Below, piece by piece: positions 22,109-32,715 of a stretch of 64,000 nucleotides of DNA. Within the stretch, counting starts at the first letter, position 1; the number at the start of each line of letters is the position of its first letter. The translations under genes and the position numbers were made by a program. The stretch is from the NCBI GenBank assembly GCA_022009855.1, contig CP091727.1:2480001-2544000 (forward strand). The letters run 5' to 3'. Origin of the DNA: Lentisphaeria bacterium (lineage in GTDB: Bacteria; Verrucomicrobiota; Lentisphaeria; Victivallales; Victivallaceae). The notes beneath the pieces were generated by a model. That model worked only from the letters and a program-made list of their open reading frames with translations, had not been told where the DNA came from and searched no databases.

Positions 22109-22343
22109 TTCCCGTGTTCCTGCGCTGCTGATTGTCTCTGATACAAGATAGTTCTGCGGTGGGAAAATGCAAGTATAAAATGTAAAAATTAAATAATTAT
22201 TTTAAAGTTTATTTCGCAGAAATGACGGGAAATTTGAAGATTTCTCGGTGCTGTTTTCAGGATAAACCGCTGTTTTGCCGAAATTATGGAGAATATGTCG
22301 TGTTTGAAAAATAAAATAATTTTTCCGGTATGGAGTTTCGAGC

Positions 22344-22383
22344 CGAAACGGGCCGCGATGGGGGAACACCGCGGCCCGTTTCG
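22344..22383 (-). terminator. Hairpin terminator after uxaA
   Basis: The perfect 14-base inverted repeat CGAAACGGGCCGCG / CGCGGCCCGTTTCG with a 12-base loop begins six bases after the uxaA stop on the minus strand. The downstream sequence is A/T-rich but lacks an immediate T run. The remaining gap to the GntR gene start (22109-22343) is AT-rich and shows no gene. Confidence 0.65.
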
Positions 22384-22388
22384 CCGGT

Positions 22389-23894
22389 TCAGAGGGTGAC
22401 GCCGTCCTTGAAGATGGCGATCTCCTGATAACGGTAGGTTTCGTTGCGCGCCTCGACTTCACCCGAGGCGAGCCGGATCACGTAGTCGAACAGCTCCCTG
22501 CCGAGCTCTTCGAGCGTGACTCCGCCGCGAACCAGAACCCCGGCGTCGAAGTCGATCCAGTTCGGCTTCCGTTCGGCCAGCTCGTGGTTGGTGGCGATCT
22601 TCACCGTCGGAACCGGCCCGCCGAACGGCGTGCCGCGCCCGGTACTGAAGAGCACGATCTGGGCACCCGCCGCGGTCAGCACCGTCGTGGCGACCATGTC
22701 GTTGCCGGGGCCGGAGAGCAGATTGAGTCCCGGCGTGCGGAGCGATTCGCCGTAGCCGAGCACATCGACCACTTCGCCAGTGCCGCCCTTCTGGGTGCAG
22801 CCGAGCGATTTCTCCTCCAGCGTCGAGATGCCGCCGGCCTTGTTGCCGGGGAGGGGTTCTCGTAAACCACCTGCCCGTGGCGGATGAAGTAGGCCTTGAA
22901 GTCGTTGACCATTTTGACGCAGCGGTCGAAGACGTCGCGGTTGCGGCAGCGGTTCATCAGCAGCGTCTCCGCGCCGAACATCTCGGGCACTTCGGTCAGC
23001 ACCGAGGTACCGCCCGCCGCCGTCAGCAGGTCGGAGAAGCGGCCGATCAGCGGGTTCGCGGTGATGCCGGAGAGGCCGTCGGAGCCGCCGCACTTCAACC
23101 CAACCTTGAGCTCCGAAACCGGAATCGGTTCGCGTTCGAGTTTCGCCGCCTGTTCCGCGAGTTCGGCCAGCAGCTTCAGACCTTCGTCGTATTCGCTGCC
23201 GTCCTCCTGCGCCTTCAGGAACCGGATGCGCGAACGGTCGTAGTCGCCCAGCCGCTTCTGAAAGCTCTCCAGCGTGTTGTTCTCACAGCCGAGCGCGACG
23301 ATGAGCACGCCGCCCGCGTTGGGGTGCTTCGCCAGCGCGGCGAGCATGTTCGCGGTGGTTTCGTGGTCGTCGCCGAGCTGCGAGCAGCCGTAGGGATGCG
23401 GAAACGCGAGCACCCGCCGGACCGACCCCTGCGGCAGCTGCCGCTCGAAGTCGCGGGCGAGATTCTCCGCGAGCTTGTTGACGCAGCCGACCGTCGGAAT
23501 GATCCAGAGGTCGTTGCGCACACCGACCGTGCCGTCGGCGCGGCGGAAGCCCAGAAAGGTCCGGCCCGCCTCCGTCGCCGGAAGCCGGGCGGGCGGCACC
23601 GGATTGTAACTGTACTCCAGCTCGCCCGCGAGCCGGGTCTTGAGGTTGTGGGTGTGGACGAACTCCCCGGGGGGCGATGTCGCGCGTCGCTTCGCCGATC
23701 GGCATATCGTACTTGATGACCGCCGTTCCCGCCGGAATCGCTTCCAGCGCGAACTTGTGGCCGCGTCCGACCGCTCCGGAAAGGGTGACTTCGAGCCCGT
23801 CGACGCGGCAGTGTTCCCCGGCGGCGAGGTCAGTCAGCGCGACGGCGACGTTGTCGGTCCGTCCGATTCTGAGGTAGCGCGGAGCTTCGGCCAT
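22389..23894 (-). CDS. uxaA: Altronate dehydratase, two frameshifts
   Basis: Dehydrates D-altronate to 2-keto-3-deoxygluconate in galacturonate catabolism. Start ATG 23894, MAEAPRYLRIGRTDNVAVAL, an N-terminal SAF-type domain. The main domain has HPYGCSQLGDDHETT, VALGCENNTLESF and LKCGGSDGLSGITANPLIG (the UxaA/GarD signature with metal-binding Cys). PTVKIATNHELAERKPNWID is near the end. The frame breaks near 23670 at a run of C/G and near 22855. Length 501 codons as expected. It starts two bases after the uxaB stop. Confidence 0.85.
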
Positions 23895-23896
23895 GG

Positions 23897-25403
23897 TCAC
23901 TTCTCCAGCAGTTTCTCGACTGCGGAAGTGATGCCGAGCTCGTCGATCGAGCGGAGGTCGGCGGCGGCGCGGGCGGTGAAGCCCGGAATCGTGTTGAGAT
24001 CCATGCCCCAGAAGTCGGTGCGCGCCATCACCGTGCGGATGAACGCCTCGTAGTCGCCGCTCTGCTTCAGGCGGTCGAATTCGGCGTTGAGAAAGGCGAT
24101 CTTTTCCGCGTCGTCGCGGATCGGGTGAGGCGCCCGCCGCCCGCTTGCCGGACCAGTTGCCCGCCGCGTCGACCGTGCCGCGATAGAAGCTGAGCAGCGC
24201 GGCGAAGCTGAAGGCGAGCACCTTCGGCAGCTTGCCGTTGATCTTCTCGTAGTCGATCAGCGACGGCAGCACCCGGACCTGCCACTTCGAAATCGAGTTG
24301 AGCGAGATCGAAATGAGCTGGTGGTTTGCGAAGGGGTTGAGGAAGCGTTCGATGATCGATTCGGCGAACGCCTTCTTCTCGTCGTCGGGCAGCTGGACGG
24401 TCGGGAACACCTCTTCGAAGAGCGCGGTTCGCAGATATTTGCCGAAGAGCTTGTCGCCGGTCATCTGGTCGACGAAATCGAATCCGGCCTGATAGGCGGC
24501 CAGCACGCTCGACGTGTGTCCGCCGTTGAGGAAGCGGACCTTGCGGCTGCGGTACGGGGTCTGGTTCTTCGTCCAGACGACGTGGAGACCGGCTTCGGCG
24601 AAGGGGATCACCGCGCGGTACTTCTCATCGCCTTCGATCACGAAGAGGTGGAAGATTTCGCCGCAGTCGATCAGGTTGTCCTGATAGCCGAGTTTTTTGC
24701 ACCAGTCGGCGGCCTCGTTGCGCGGATATCCGGCGACGATGCGGTCGACCAGCGTGTTCATGAAGGCGCACTCCTCCTTGACGTAGTTCTCGAATCCGGC
24801 CCCGAGCTTCCAGTCGGCGGCGTAGCGGAGGATGCAGTCACGCAGCGTCGAACCGTTCTTGTCGATGAGCTCGCAGGGGACGAGCACCAGCCCCTTCTGC
24901 CCCGCCTTGAACCGCTCGAAGAGCAGACTGGTGAGCTTGGCCGGATAGGTGACCTGCGTTTTGCCGGGGGTGTAGGGTTCCGGCTTGTATTCGATGCCCG
25001 CCTCGGTGGTGTTCGAGAAGACCAGCTGCAGATCGGGCGAGACGGCGCACTTGACGATCGCCTCCCAGTCGCTGTCGGTCTTGAGACACCCCTTGACGCA
25101 GGTGATGATGCGCTTGTATTCGGCTGGGGCGCCGTTCTCCATGCCGCGGAGGATCAGCGTGTAGAGCCCGTCCTGCGCGTTGATGAGGTCGGCGGTGCCC
25201 TGCGGCAGCGGCTGAACCAGCTGGACCATTCCGTTGAACTTGCCCGCTTCGTTGGACTTGTCGATCATCCAGTCGATGAAGGCGCGCAGGAAGTTGCCTT
25301 CGCCGAACTGCATGACCTTGACCGGATACTCCTTCTGAGGACCGATTTCCAGGCCCGGCGTGTGGATCGACGGCAGAAGCTTGCGGTTGAGTGTTTCCAT
25401 CAT
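23897..25403 (-). CDS. uxaB: Tagaturonate reductase (altronate oxidoreductase), one frameshift
   Basis: NADH-dependent reduction of D-tagaturonate to D-altronate, one step before UxaA. The protein starts MMETLNRKLLPSIHTPGLEI with AGAGAGGTGA upstream. It shows VKVMQFGEGNFLRAFIDWMI (dinucleotide-binding start typical of the mannitol/altronate dehydrogenase family) and RKVRFLNGGHTSSVLAAYQA (catalytic Lys/Asn/His region). The frame changes near 24130, and the end is ITSAVEKLLEK. Gene order CE15-like esterase, uxaB, uxaA suggests one uronate-use transcript. Fructuronate reductase UxuB is the alternative within the same family, but pairing with UxaA favours UxaB. Confidence 0.82.
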
Positions 25404-25417
25404 TCACCTCTCTATGG

Positions 25418-26618
25418 TTAGTTGGAACAGTTGGTTGACTTTTCAATGAATTGCAGAACGAATTGCCAGTCGGCAAGGGTGACGTCATGTTTGCCGGTAC
25501 GCAGATAGTAGCCGACCCCGTCGCCGTACAGCGGCCGGTCCGGCGGCGGAAACTCCGCCTCTGTCCCCAGCCCCGCCGCGCCGAAGAGACGGTAGACTTC
25601 GCCCGCCGCCTTTGCCGCCAGAAACTCTCCGCGCGGATCGGCCCAGAGATCCTCGGTGGCGCTCGCCACCAGCACCGGCCGCGGTGCGACAAGCGAGATC
25701 AGAAAATGCTGGTCGAAGGGGAGTTCCTCTTCGCGTCCGGCATAGGAGTCGAGCACCTTCCGGAACCACCAGGGGAAGGTTTCGGTGATGTAGGAGATGT
25801 GTTCCCCGAAATTCCGGCGGCTGATCGCCGCGCCGCAACAGCCGGAGTCGTTGCTGACCACCCCGGCGAAGCGGGGATCGTTGGCCGCCGCCCAGAGCGC
25901 GGTCTTGCCGAGGCGGGAGTGTCCGTGCAGCCAGATCCGTTTCCGGTCGATTGCAGGTTCGCTCTCGAGCAGTTCCAGCAACAGGATACAGCCGAATGCC
26001 CAGGCGCTGATTGCGGTGCAGTCGCGCTGTTCCGGCGTCAACTCCTCCGGCGTGCGGAAGAGTTTCCAGACGCTTTCCGCCCGCCCGTCCGCCCGGTCGG
26101 GGAAGAGATCGCCCCGGTTGGCGGTAATGACGCTGAAACCGTTTCGGATCAGCTCCGAAAAAGGCCAGCGTGAGGCCCCCGCGCCCCGCTCCGCCGGCTG
26201 GGTGAGGCGGGCCGTTTCAGTCGGGTAGACGTCCGGCTCGGTGCTGACCGCGTGATTCCCGGGAAGTTCAGCCCGGCAATCGCCGGGACCGGCTTCTCCG
26301 CGTGGAGCGGCAGATACCAGAGAACATCGACGAAATGGGTTTTGCCATCGTTGGCAAGCTGGATTCTAACTTCACGGCGCTTCGCGATGCCGCCGAGAGC
26401 GCCGTCGAGTTCGCGGCGCAGCTCGAAGCGGATCGACTCCGGGCGCGGCGGCAGGGCGCCGTACATGAGGCGGGTGAAGTCATCGAGAATTTCCGGACGT
26501 CTGACGTTGTTCCACCTCGGTGGCGGAACCGACTTTGCCGCCGCGGGGGCGGTCGAGGGGGGAGGGCAGGGGCAGCTGCCCCGCCTTCGCTTCCCTCAGT
26601 GTTGATCGGGAATGCCAT
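25418..26618 (-). CDS. CE15-like glucuronoyl esterase (alpha/beta hydrolase), frameshifted
   Basis: Probable carbohydrate esterase cleaving an ester of a uronic acid. The C-terminal two thirds (25418-26041) contain IWLHGHSRLGKTALWAAAND, whose GHSRLG is the serine nucleophile elbow of bacterial CE15, then VVSNDSGCCGAAISRRNFGE, both characteristic. GKHDVTLADWQFVLQFIEK near the end holds the probable catalytic His. The N-terminal part continues in other frames with RPEILDDFTRLMYGALPPRP and THFVDVLWYLP. The start ATG 26618 (AGGAAG upstream) is six bases after DUF1846. About 400 residues. No signal peptide is visible, which would be unusual for an enzyme acting on polymer and fits a role on imported oligomers. 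Confidence 0.65.
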
Positions 26619-26623
26619 ACTTC

Positions 26624-28138
26624 CTACTCCATGAAAAGGTTGCGGCTGGTGAACCTCGGTTCGCTGGTCAAATTGATGCCGAGCTTGCGCAGCCCGGATT
26701 CGTCGCCGGCGGTCGGCAGATGGCTGATGTGCATTTCGCAACCGTAGAGTTTTGCGAGCTTGCGCATGGCCAGCCGTGCGGCCGGATTCGACGGCACCGA
26801 GACGCTGAGCGCGGTCAGCGTCTCGGCCAGATCGAGGCTGATCCCCTTGCTTTTGAAGATGTTCTTTTTGAGCATGCCGAGCGAATCGATCACCTCCGGG
26901 GAGATCAGCGGCAGGTCGTCCGGGAGTTTTGCGAGATGTTTGATCGCGTTCAGAATGCAGCTCGAGGCGGCGTGGAGAAGCGGGGAGTTCTTGCCGGTGA
27001 TGATGGTGCCGTCGGGCAGTTCGAGCGCGGCGCCGCAGTAGATGTTGTCGCTGCCCTTGTCCGGCTGTTTTTCCGCGGCTTTCGCGGCTTCGCGGGCGGG
27101 GGCGACCACCCGGCGGTCGAGTTCGGTGACGCCGAGATCGTCCATCAGGAGCTTGACCCGGTCGATGGCGCCCTTGTCGGCGGCACCGGTCGCGTAGTCG
27201 CACATGTAGCGGAAGTAGCGGCGGATGATCTCCTGAATGGAGGCCTGTCGCACCACTTCGTCGTCGGTGATGGCGAAGCCGACCCGGTTCACCCCCATGT
27301 CGGTCGGGGAGCGGTAGAGCTGTTCGGGATCCATGATCCGCGCGCAGATCCGCTTGACGACCGGGAAGATTTCGACGTCGCGGTTGTAGTTGACCACCGT
27401 CTCTCCGTACGCTTCGAGGTGGAAGGGATCGACCATGTTGACGTCGGCCAGGTCGGCAGTCGCCGCTTCATAGGCGATGTTGACAGGGTGGTTGAGCGGC
27501 AGATTCCAGACCGGGAAGGTTTCGAATTTGGCGTATCCGGCGCGGATGCCGCGTTGGAATTCGTGATAGACCTGCGAGAGGCAGGTGGCCATCTTCCCGG
27601 AATTCGGACCGGGACCGGTGACCACGACGATCGGGCGGTCGGTTTCGATGTAGGCGTTGGCGCCGTATCCGCGGCTGCTGACGATGGTTTCGACCTCGGT
27701 CGGATATCCTTCGATCGGGCGGTGGGTGTAGACTTTGATGCCGCGGCGGGAGAGTTTGTTCATGAAGGTCCGCACGGCGGGCTGGTTCTGGTAGCGGGTG
27801 ACCACGACCGCCTTGACGTCGAGCCCCCAGTCGCGGAGGTCGTCGATGGTGCGCATGGTGTCGGTATCGTAGGAGAGGCCGAAATCGGCGCGCATCTTCT
27901 TCTGTTCGATATCGCCTGCGTAGATGCAGATGACGATGTCGACCTTGTCCTTGAGTTTCTGGAGCAGCTTGATTTTCGCGTTGGGGTCGAACCCCGGCAG
28001 GATGCGTGCCGCGTGGAAGTCGCAGATCAGCTTCCCGCCGAATTCCAGATAGAGTTTGTCGTCGAATTTACCGGCCCGTTCCAGGATCGCCTGGGATTGT
28101 TCCTCCAGATATTTCTCGCTGTCGAATCCGAGTTTCAT
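26624..28138 (-). CDS. DUF1846 family protein
   Basis: Intact 504-residue protein of the DUF1846 family, a P-loop-like protein of uncertain function that is widespread in Firmicutes and some anaerobes. It starts at ATG 28138 with GAAGGA upstream, MKLGFDSEKYLEEQSQAILE. Diagnostic stretches are KLICDFHAARILPGFDPNAK, ETDRPIVVVTGPGPNSGKMA (nucleotide-binding-like loop) and NLPLNHPVNIAYEAATADLA. It is the first gene of the operon with the CE15-like esterase, uxaB and uxaA, and has a strong promoter just upstream. Why it leads a uronate operon is unknown. Confidence 0.85.
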   Translation of the reverse strand: MKLGFDSEKYLEEQSQAILERAGKFDDKLYLEFGGKLICDFHAARILPGFDPNAKIKLLQKLKDKVDIVICIYAGDIEQKKMRADFGLSYDTDTMRTIDDLRDWGLDVKAVVVTRYQNQPAVRTFMNKLSRRGIKVYTHRPIEGYPTEVETIVSSRGYGANAYIETDRPIVVVTGPGPNSGKMATCLSQVYHEFQRGIRAGYAKFETFPVWNLPLNHPVNIAYEAATADLADVNMVDPFHLEAYGETVVNYNRDVEIFPVVKRICARIMDPEQLYRSPTDMGVNRVGFAITDDEVVRQASIQEIIRRYFRYMCDYATGAADKGAIDRVKLLMDDLGVTELDRRVVAPAREAAKAAEKQPDKGSDNIYCGAALELPDGTIITGKNSPLLHAASSCILNAIKHLAKLPDDLPLISPEVIDSLGMLKKNIFKSKGISLDLAETLTALSVSVPSNPAARLAMRKLAKLYGCEMHISHLPTAGDESGLRKLGINLTSEPRFTSRNLFME

Positions 28139-28182
28139 ACCAAATCCTTCACCGCAGATGAAAATTGCATATACAAAAACAG

Positions 28183-28211
28183 AATATACCGGCAAAACGC
28201 TGTTTTTTCAA
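28183..28211 (-). promoter_or_regulatory. Sigma70-type promoter of the DUF1846-CE15-uxaB-uxaA operon
   Basis: On the minus strand, TTGAAA (28206-28211) and TATATT (28183-28188) are separated by 17 bases, predicting transcription about 40 bases before the DUF1846 start. A direct repeat of ATATAC overlaps the -10 and start-site region and may be part of an operator. Confidence 0.65.
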
Positions 28212-28668
28212 GACGGCGGAGCAATTTTATCGGCGATGCGGACTTTTGAGGAGGCCGTCGGAACCGGCCGCGGTTTTCCGTACGGCAAGAAAGAGCGGAG
28301 ATTATGATCGGATTCCGCAACTGGAGCGGTTTCTTCGAAACGTTGCTTTCTTTGAAGAGTTCCAAATACATGATGTGGTTCACAAGAAGTTGGAAAAAAA
28401 ATATCAGCAGAAGGTTAAATATTGCAAATGGAAGTAGATACTTTCTGATTTTTTTAATAACTATATTCTTAATAACTTGTATTTGTTAAATATGAGACTA
28501 TGTTAGTTCTCGGCGCAGCATGGAAGAGAAGAGTCTGTTATGAAAATATTTCCGATTTCTTCAAAACGAGCCGGACGACATTCCGGAGCGGCTTTCAAAA
28601 TGAGACATTCTGCCGGAGATATGGAGTACAGTTTTCATTTTTGATATTTCATCAGGAAAGGTAACACA
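28212..28668 (+). other. AT-rich gap upstream of cas12b
   Basis: About 450 bases between the divergent DUF1846 promoter and cas12b, clearly more AT-rich than the surroundings. One small open frame at 28304-28489 encodes 61 residues with a strongly hydrophobic end (YFLIFLITIFLITCIC) and a weak CGGAG upstream. I cannot say it is a gene. No anti-repeat to the CRISPR repeat was found here. The promoter of cas12b should lie in this gap, but I could not place a convincing pair of boxes. Confidence 0.4.
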
Positions 28669-31600
28669 ATGCCCGGTCAGTCAAAGGAAGTCACCCGCAT
28701 CTATCAGGGACGAGTCACCGCTTGTGAAATCAAAGGAAAAGAACAGCCGCTTTCCATTCTCCAGGAGCACCATCAACTCTATCAGGATGCCGTCAATTAC
28801 TACCTGTGTGCATTTGCGGCCATGGCAACCGATTCCGGAACTCCGATGGGGAAAATGCGGGAGCGTATTACCGCCACTGCCGACGAGGGCGGTGTCTGGG
28901 ATGATTTCTGGAGGAACGGCGAAGCGCGTCCGGGGATGAAAAATTCCCTTGCCCGCACGTTGCATGCTGATCCTGAAACTCTCTCTTTTGCCGTTGCCGC
29001 CGAGCGAATTCTGGGACGAGACCGTGCTCCGGCAGAGGTGCTTGAGGCCGCCATTGATCTTGTTGCCAAAAAGTGTAAAGGGGATGTGCAACAGCCCGGT
29101 CGAACCTATTCGGCTTTGTTCTGCGATCCTGACTCCCAGGCAAATTTTGAATTTGATGAAACTGCTCAGCTGGCGGCGCAGGGGGCGCTCCGCTTGCGGG
29201 CGGCTCTGTATCACAGCGACGCCGTCAATGAGGTCCGCCGGATCGCACCGGAACTCTCTCTGGGCTGGGCCGGAATCAAAACGCAGAAAGGAAAATTCTT
29301 TGAAGGCGAGGAAGCTGTTCAAAAAGCTTCTTGATGCAGTCGATTATTTTGAACATGAGGTCGACAATCCCCAGGTTGTAACTTACTTGAATTCCGTTCC
29401 AGATCTTCCGGCCAGACTGGAGGCTTTCCGGGAAAAGATTCCCGTTCTTTCTGAGCTGAAAATCGAACGGAACAACCGGGCTGCACGGGAGAGGAAAAAA
29501 TGCAACCCTGCTTCTGAAATATTTCCCGGATGAGTTCACCATCGGTCTCATGAAATGCTTCATCCGGGAGGATGGCGGCGCAAAGAGCCTCAGTGCAAAT
29601 CCTTACGGGCTTTCGGATGACCCGATCAAGCTTGCCCGCGGGGAACGCGGTTTCATCTTTCCATACTTCAGCCGGATTCTAACGGGGAATATCTGGCGCA
29701 AGGAGTTCGACATCTGTGCATTCACCGAGGCGCTGAAAACGATCAACCAGTTTCAGCAGAAATGCGAAGAGCGGGAACAGATGCGCGATGCACTTCAGGC
29801 GGATCTTGACTACATGGAAGGGCTCCGGAAAAAAGGTTCCGGCATTTCCGCCGAGGGCGCGGACGGAGATGAGGAGCTGCCGCTGCCGGTTCTGGCGGGG
29901 GATCCCCGCTGGGAATTGCTAAAGAAGCTGTTGAAAGAGCTTGGTGTCTCCAATTCCTTCACGGAAGACGAGGTGATGGAATACGGGCTGTCATTCCGGA
30001 CGATCCGCAGTTTTTCCGAGTTGCGCCACCGTTGGCAGATGATTCTGGAGCGGTCCGGCGGGAATGCTCCGGCTGAAGAGCTGGTGAGAGAACTTCATCT
30101 GTTCCAGCAGAAGAATCCGGAGCGAATGGGGAGTGCCGATCTTTTTCACAAACTGGCCGAGCCGGAATATCGTGATCTCTGGCGGGCGGATTATCCGGCG
30201 GGAAGCCGGCAGTCGCGCGATCTTCTGTGCGACGCTGTGCGTTATTTCGACATGCGTGATCGCGTGGAAATGTTGAGCGAGCCCATTCAGTTCACGCCGG
30301 CCGATGCCGTCTACTCCAGCCGTCAGTGTGATTTAAAGAGACTTTGTGTTTCGAAACGGCCGCTCAATTGCAGAATGGTCTGCACGACACAGATCGCTGT
30401 CCGGGATGAGCAGGGGGCGTCACTTTGCAGGATTGCATTCTGCACTATTCCGCTCCACGTCTTCTGCGTGACGGTCTGCTCGGCGGAGAATCGTTCCGTT
30501 ATTTGACGCCGATGATAAAGGCGTTGAATCCGGCGGCGCCGGCGGAGGTGGATTTCGAGGAGAGTGCCGTGTTTCTGATGCCGGAGTGCGATGCGCGGGG
30601 AGAGAGGCGGTATCTGCTGAATTTCTCAATCGGGGTTCCGGTGGAGAATCTTCACGCCTCCTGCCCGGAGCGTTTTTCCTCAAATCAGTTTTATTTTGCC
30701 GACAGCGTGCAGCAGATGTTACTCTGGCCGGGAATTGAAAATGGGAAAAATGTGCCGGACTGGTTCCCTGAAACGGAAACCGTTCGTATTTGTGTCGGTG
30801 GATCTGGGGCAGCGGACCGCCGGAGCGATTACGCGGATCCGGGTATCTCCGGGAGCCCGGCCGGGTGTGCACGCAATACGGCTGGGAAACGACGGGGTCA
30901 CCGACTGGTATGCGGAACGGATCTATGGAGGGCTGCTCCGGCTTGCGGGCGAGGATGCGAAATTTCCGTCGAAGAACGGGATGGAGAAGGAGCGATACGG
31001 CAGTCGCGGGCGTTTCGCGGATGCCGGAGAGACGGCGGAGGCGCGGGAGCTCTGCATCCGTCTCTGCGGAAACGACCTTCTGGAAGGAGATGAAACATTT
31101 CCCGAACAGAATGACCGCTTACTCATCGCATTCAGGCGGGCTCAGGCGAAGTGGAGCCGGATCAACCGCTGGCTCTGGATGCTGAATACCCGGGGAAAGA
31201 GGATAAGGCCCTTCAAGAGTATTCCGCCACGCTTTCCGAAGAGGGGGCGATGCCGTCTCCCTCTCCGGCGGTTCTCCGTCCTCTGCTGGAGGAACAGGAG
31301 ATGATCTGGCGGCAGCTGCTGCCGGAGGTGGCGCTGACACTGGCCCGCCGCATTCTGCCGTTGCGCGACCGGATTTGGAAATGGGAATCGTGTCGCGGCG
31401 AGAACGGGGAGTCCTGCCGGCTGGTGCAGGAACCGGCCAGGCATCCGGCCCGGGTTCGGATCTGCGGTCAGCGCGGGCTTTCGTTTGCCCGGCTGGAACA
31501 GCTCGAGGAGTTCCGGAAACGGATTCAATCGCTGAACCGCAGTCTCATGCGCCGGGCCGGAGCCGCGCCGCAGCGCCCTTCGGAAATGCGGGAATTGCGG

Positions 31601-32578
31601 ATTCCGGATCCCTGTCCGGATGTTCTTCGCAAGCTGAACCAGATGAAGGAGAACCGGATCAATCAGACCGCAAATCTTATTCTCAGTCAAGCACTCGGGC
31701 TTCGGCTCAAGGGTTGTGCGCGGGGGAACCGTCCAGAAGAAATTCACGGCGAATATGAGCGGATTCCCGGTGTGGAGCCGGCTGCGTTTCTGGTTCTGGA
31801 AAATCTCAGCCGGTACCGGTTCAGTCAGGACCGTTCCCGTTTTGAGAATTCGCGTCTGATGAAGTGGTCGCACCGCCAGATCCGGGCCAAGCTCACAATG
31901 ATGGCGACGGAGATTTTCGGTCTTCCCGTACTGGATGTTCCGGCGGCATACTCCTCGAAATTCACCGCGGAAGGGATTCCGGGATTCCGGGCGGAATTTT
32001 GTTCGAGAACGGTATTCGAGCGTGGAATCGGGAGGCGTTTCCCGGCAGAAGAGCAGGCGTTTCCGGAACTTCGTGATCTCGCGAAAAAACTGGAGATGCT
32101 GGGCAAACCGCTTCTGATCCCGAAGGATGGCGGACCGCTTTTCGTGCCTTTCTGCGGCTCGGATACTCTGATTCAGGCGGATATGAATGCGGCGTTCAAT
32201 ATCGGACTTCGTGCGGCGGCGCATCCTGCGATGCTGACGATTCGCAACCGGATCCGGGTTCGCCGGAATCAGTCCGGACTGGTTCCCGCCCGCGAGTCCA
32301 AGTTGGCCAAACTGGTGTTTCCCGAAACGGACCGTCTGGAGCCGCAGGAGGGGAAGGAGACGCCGGATGTCCTGTTCGCTCTGCCGATCCCTGCGGCTCT
32401 TCTGGAAGGGGAGGGGCGGCAGATCTACCGGTTTGCCGACCCGGAGAAACACGGATTGACGCTGATTTCCGGAAAAGATCTCTGGCGGACGGTCAAGAAA
32501 GAGAAATGGCAGCGTTGTCTGGCATTGAACCGGATGCGCCTTGAGGCGGCGGTGCGGGCGTCGGAGCAGATCGATTGA
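28669..32578 (+). CDS. cas12b: Cas12b (C2c1)-like type V-B CRISPR effector, at least six frame breaks
   Basis: RNA-guided DNA nuclease with a single RuvC site, about 1300 residues. RuvC-I is FVFVSVDLGQRTAGAITRI (Asp codon 30801-30803), RuvC-II is FLVLENLSRYRFSQDRSR (Glu codon 31799-31801) and RuvC-III is QADMNAAFNIGLRAA (Asp codon 32180-32182). SRLMKWSHRQIRAKL and VPAAYSSKF are typical of Cas12b. Spacing between II and III, 127 residues, matches the family. The N-terminus MPGQSKEVTRIYQGRVTAC starts at ATG 28669 after AGGAAAGG. Frames switch near 29322 (A5), 29497 (A6), 30330, 30370-30410, 30778 and 31193 (G4), mostly at homopolymers. Such breaks are common throughout the window, so I treat the gene as probably intact. 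The stop overlaps the cas4 ATG. Confidence 0.85.
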
Positions 32579-32715
32579 TGGGGGAGAACTCCGATTCCGG
32601 CACGACCATTCCGGTTCGCCGGCTTCACAATTACGTATATTGTCCACGGCTGATGTACTTTCAGTTTGTGGAAAATGTATTTGTCCCCAACGCCGATGTG
32701 GTGGAGGGAAAAGGG
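32578..32715 (+). pseudogene. cas4: cas4 (or cas4-cas1) 5' remnant, truncated
   Basis: The ATG at 32578 overlaps the cas12b stop (TGATG). The first 45 codons read like the start of Cas4 in type V-B loci: TIPVRRLHNYVYCPRLMYFQ carries the first conserved Cys (N-Y-V-Y-C-P-R), followed by FVENVFVPNADVVEGKGIHR. Straight after EGKGIHR, where Cas4 should continue, the DNA becomes the start of cas2 in another reading frame. The remaining Cas4 nuclease domain, its other three iron-sulfur Cys and all of Cas1 (normally fused or adjacent in V-B) are absent. The junction lies near 32710-32720. Confidence 0.8.

Noticed and set aside
26612..28249. Plus-strand open frame of 545 codons opposite DUF1846
   Set aside because: The minus strand encodes an intact, recognisable DUF1846 protein with promoter and ribosome-binding site.
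28669..32578. cas12b as a decayed pseudogene
   Set aside because: All three RuvC motifs and family spacing are intact, breaks are mostly at homopolymers, and similar breaks occur in essential genes nearby.
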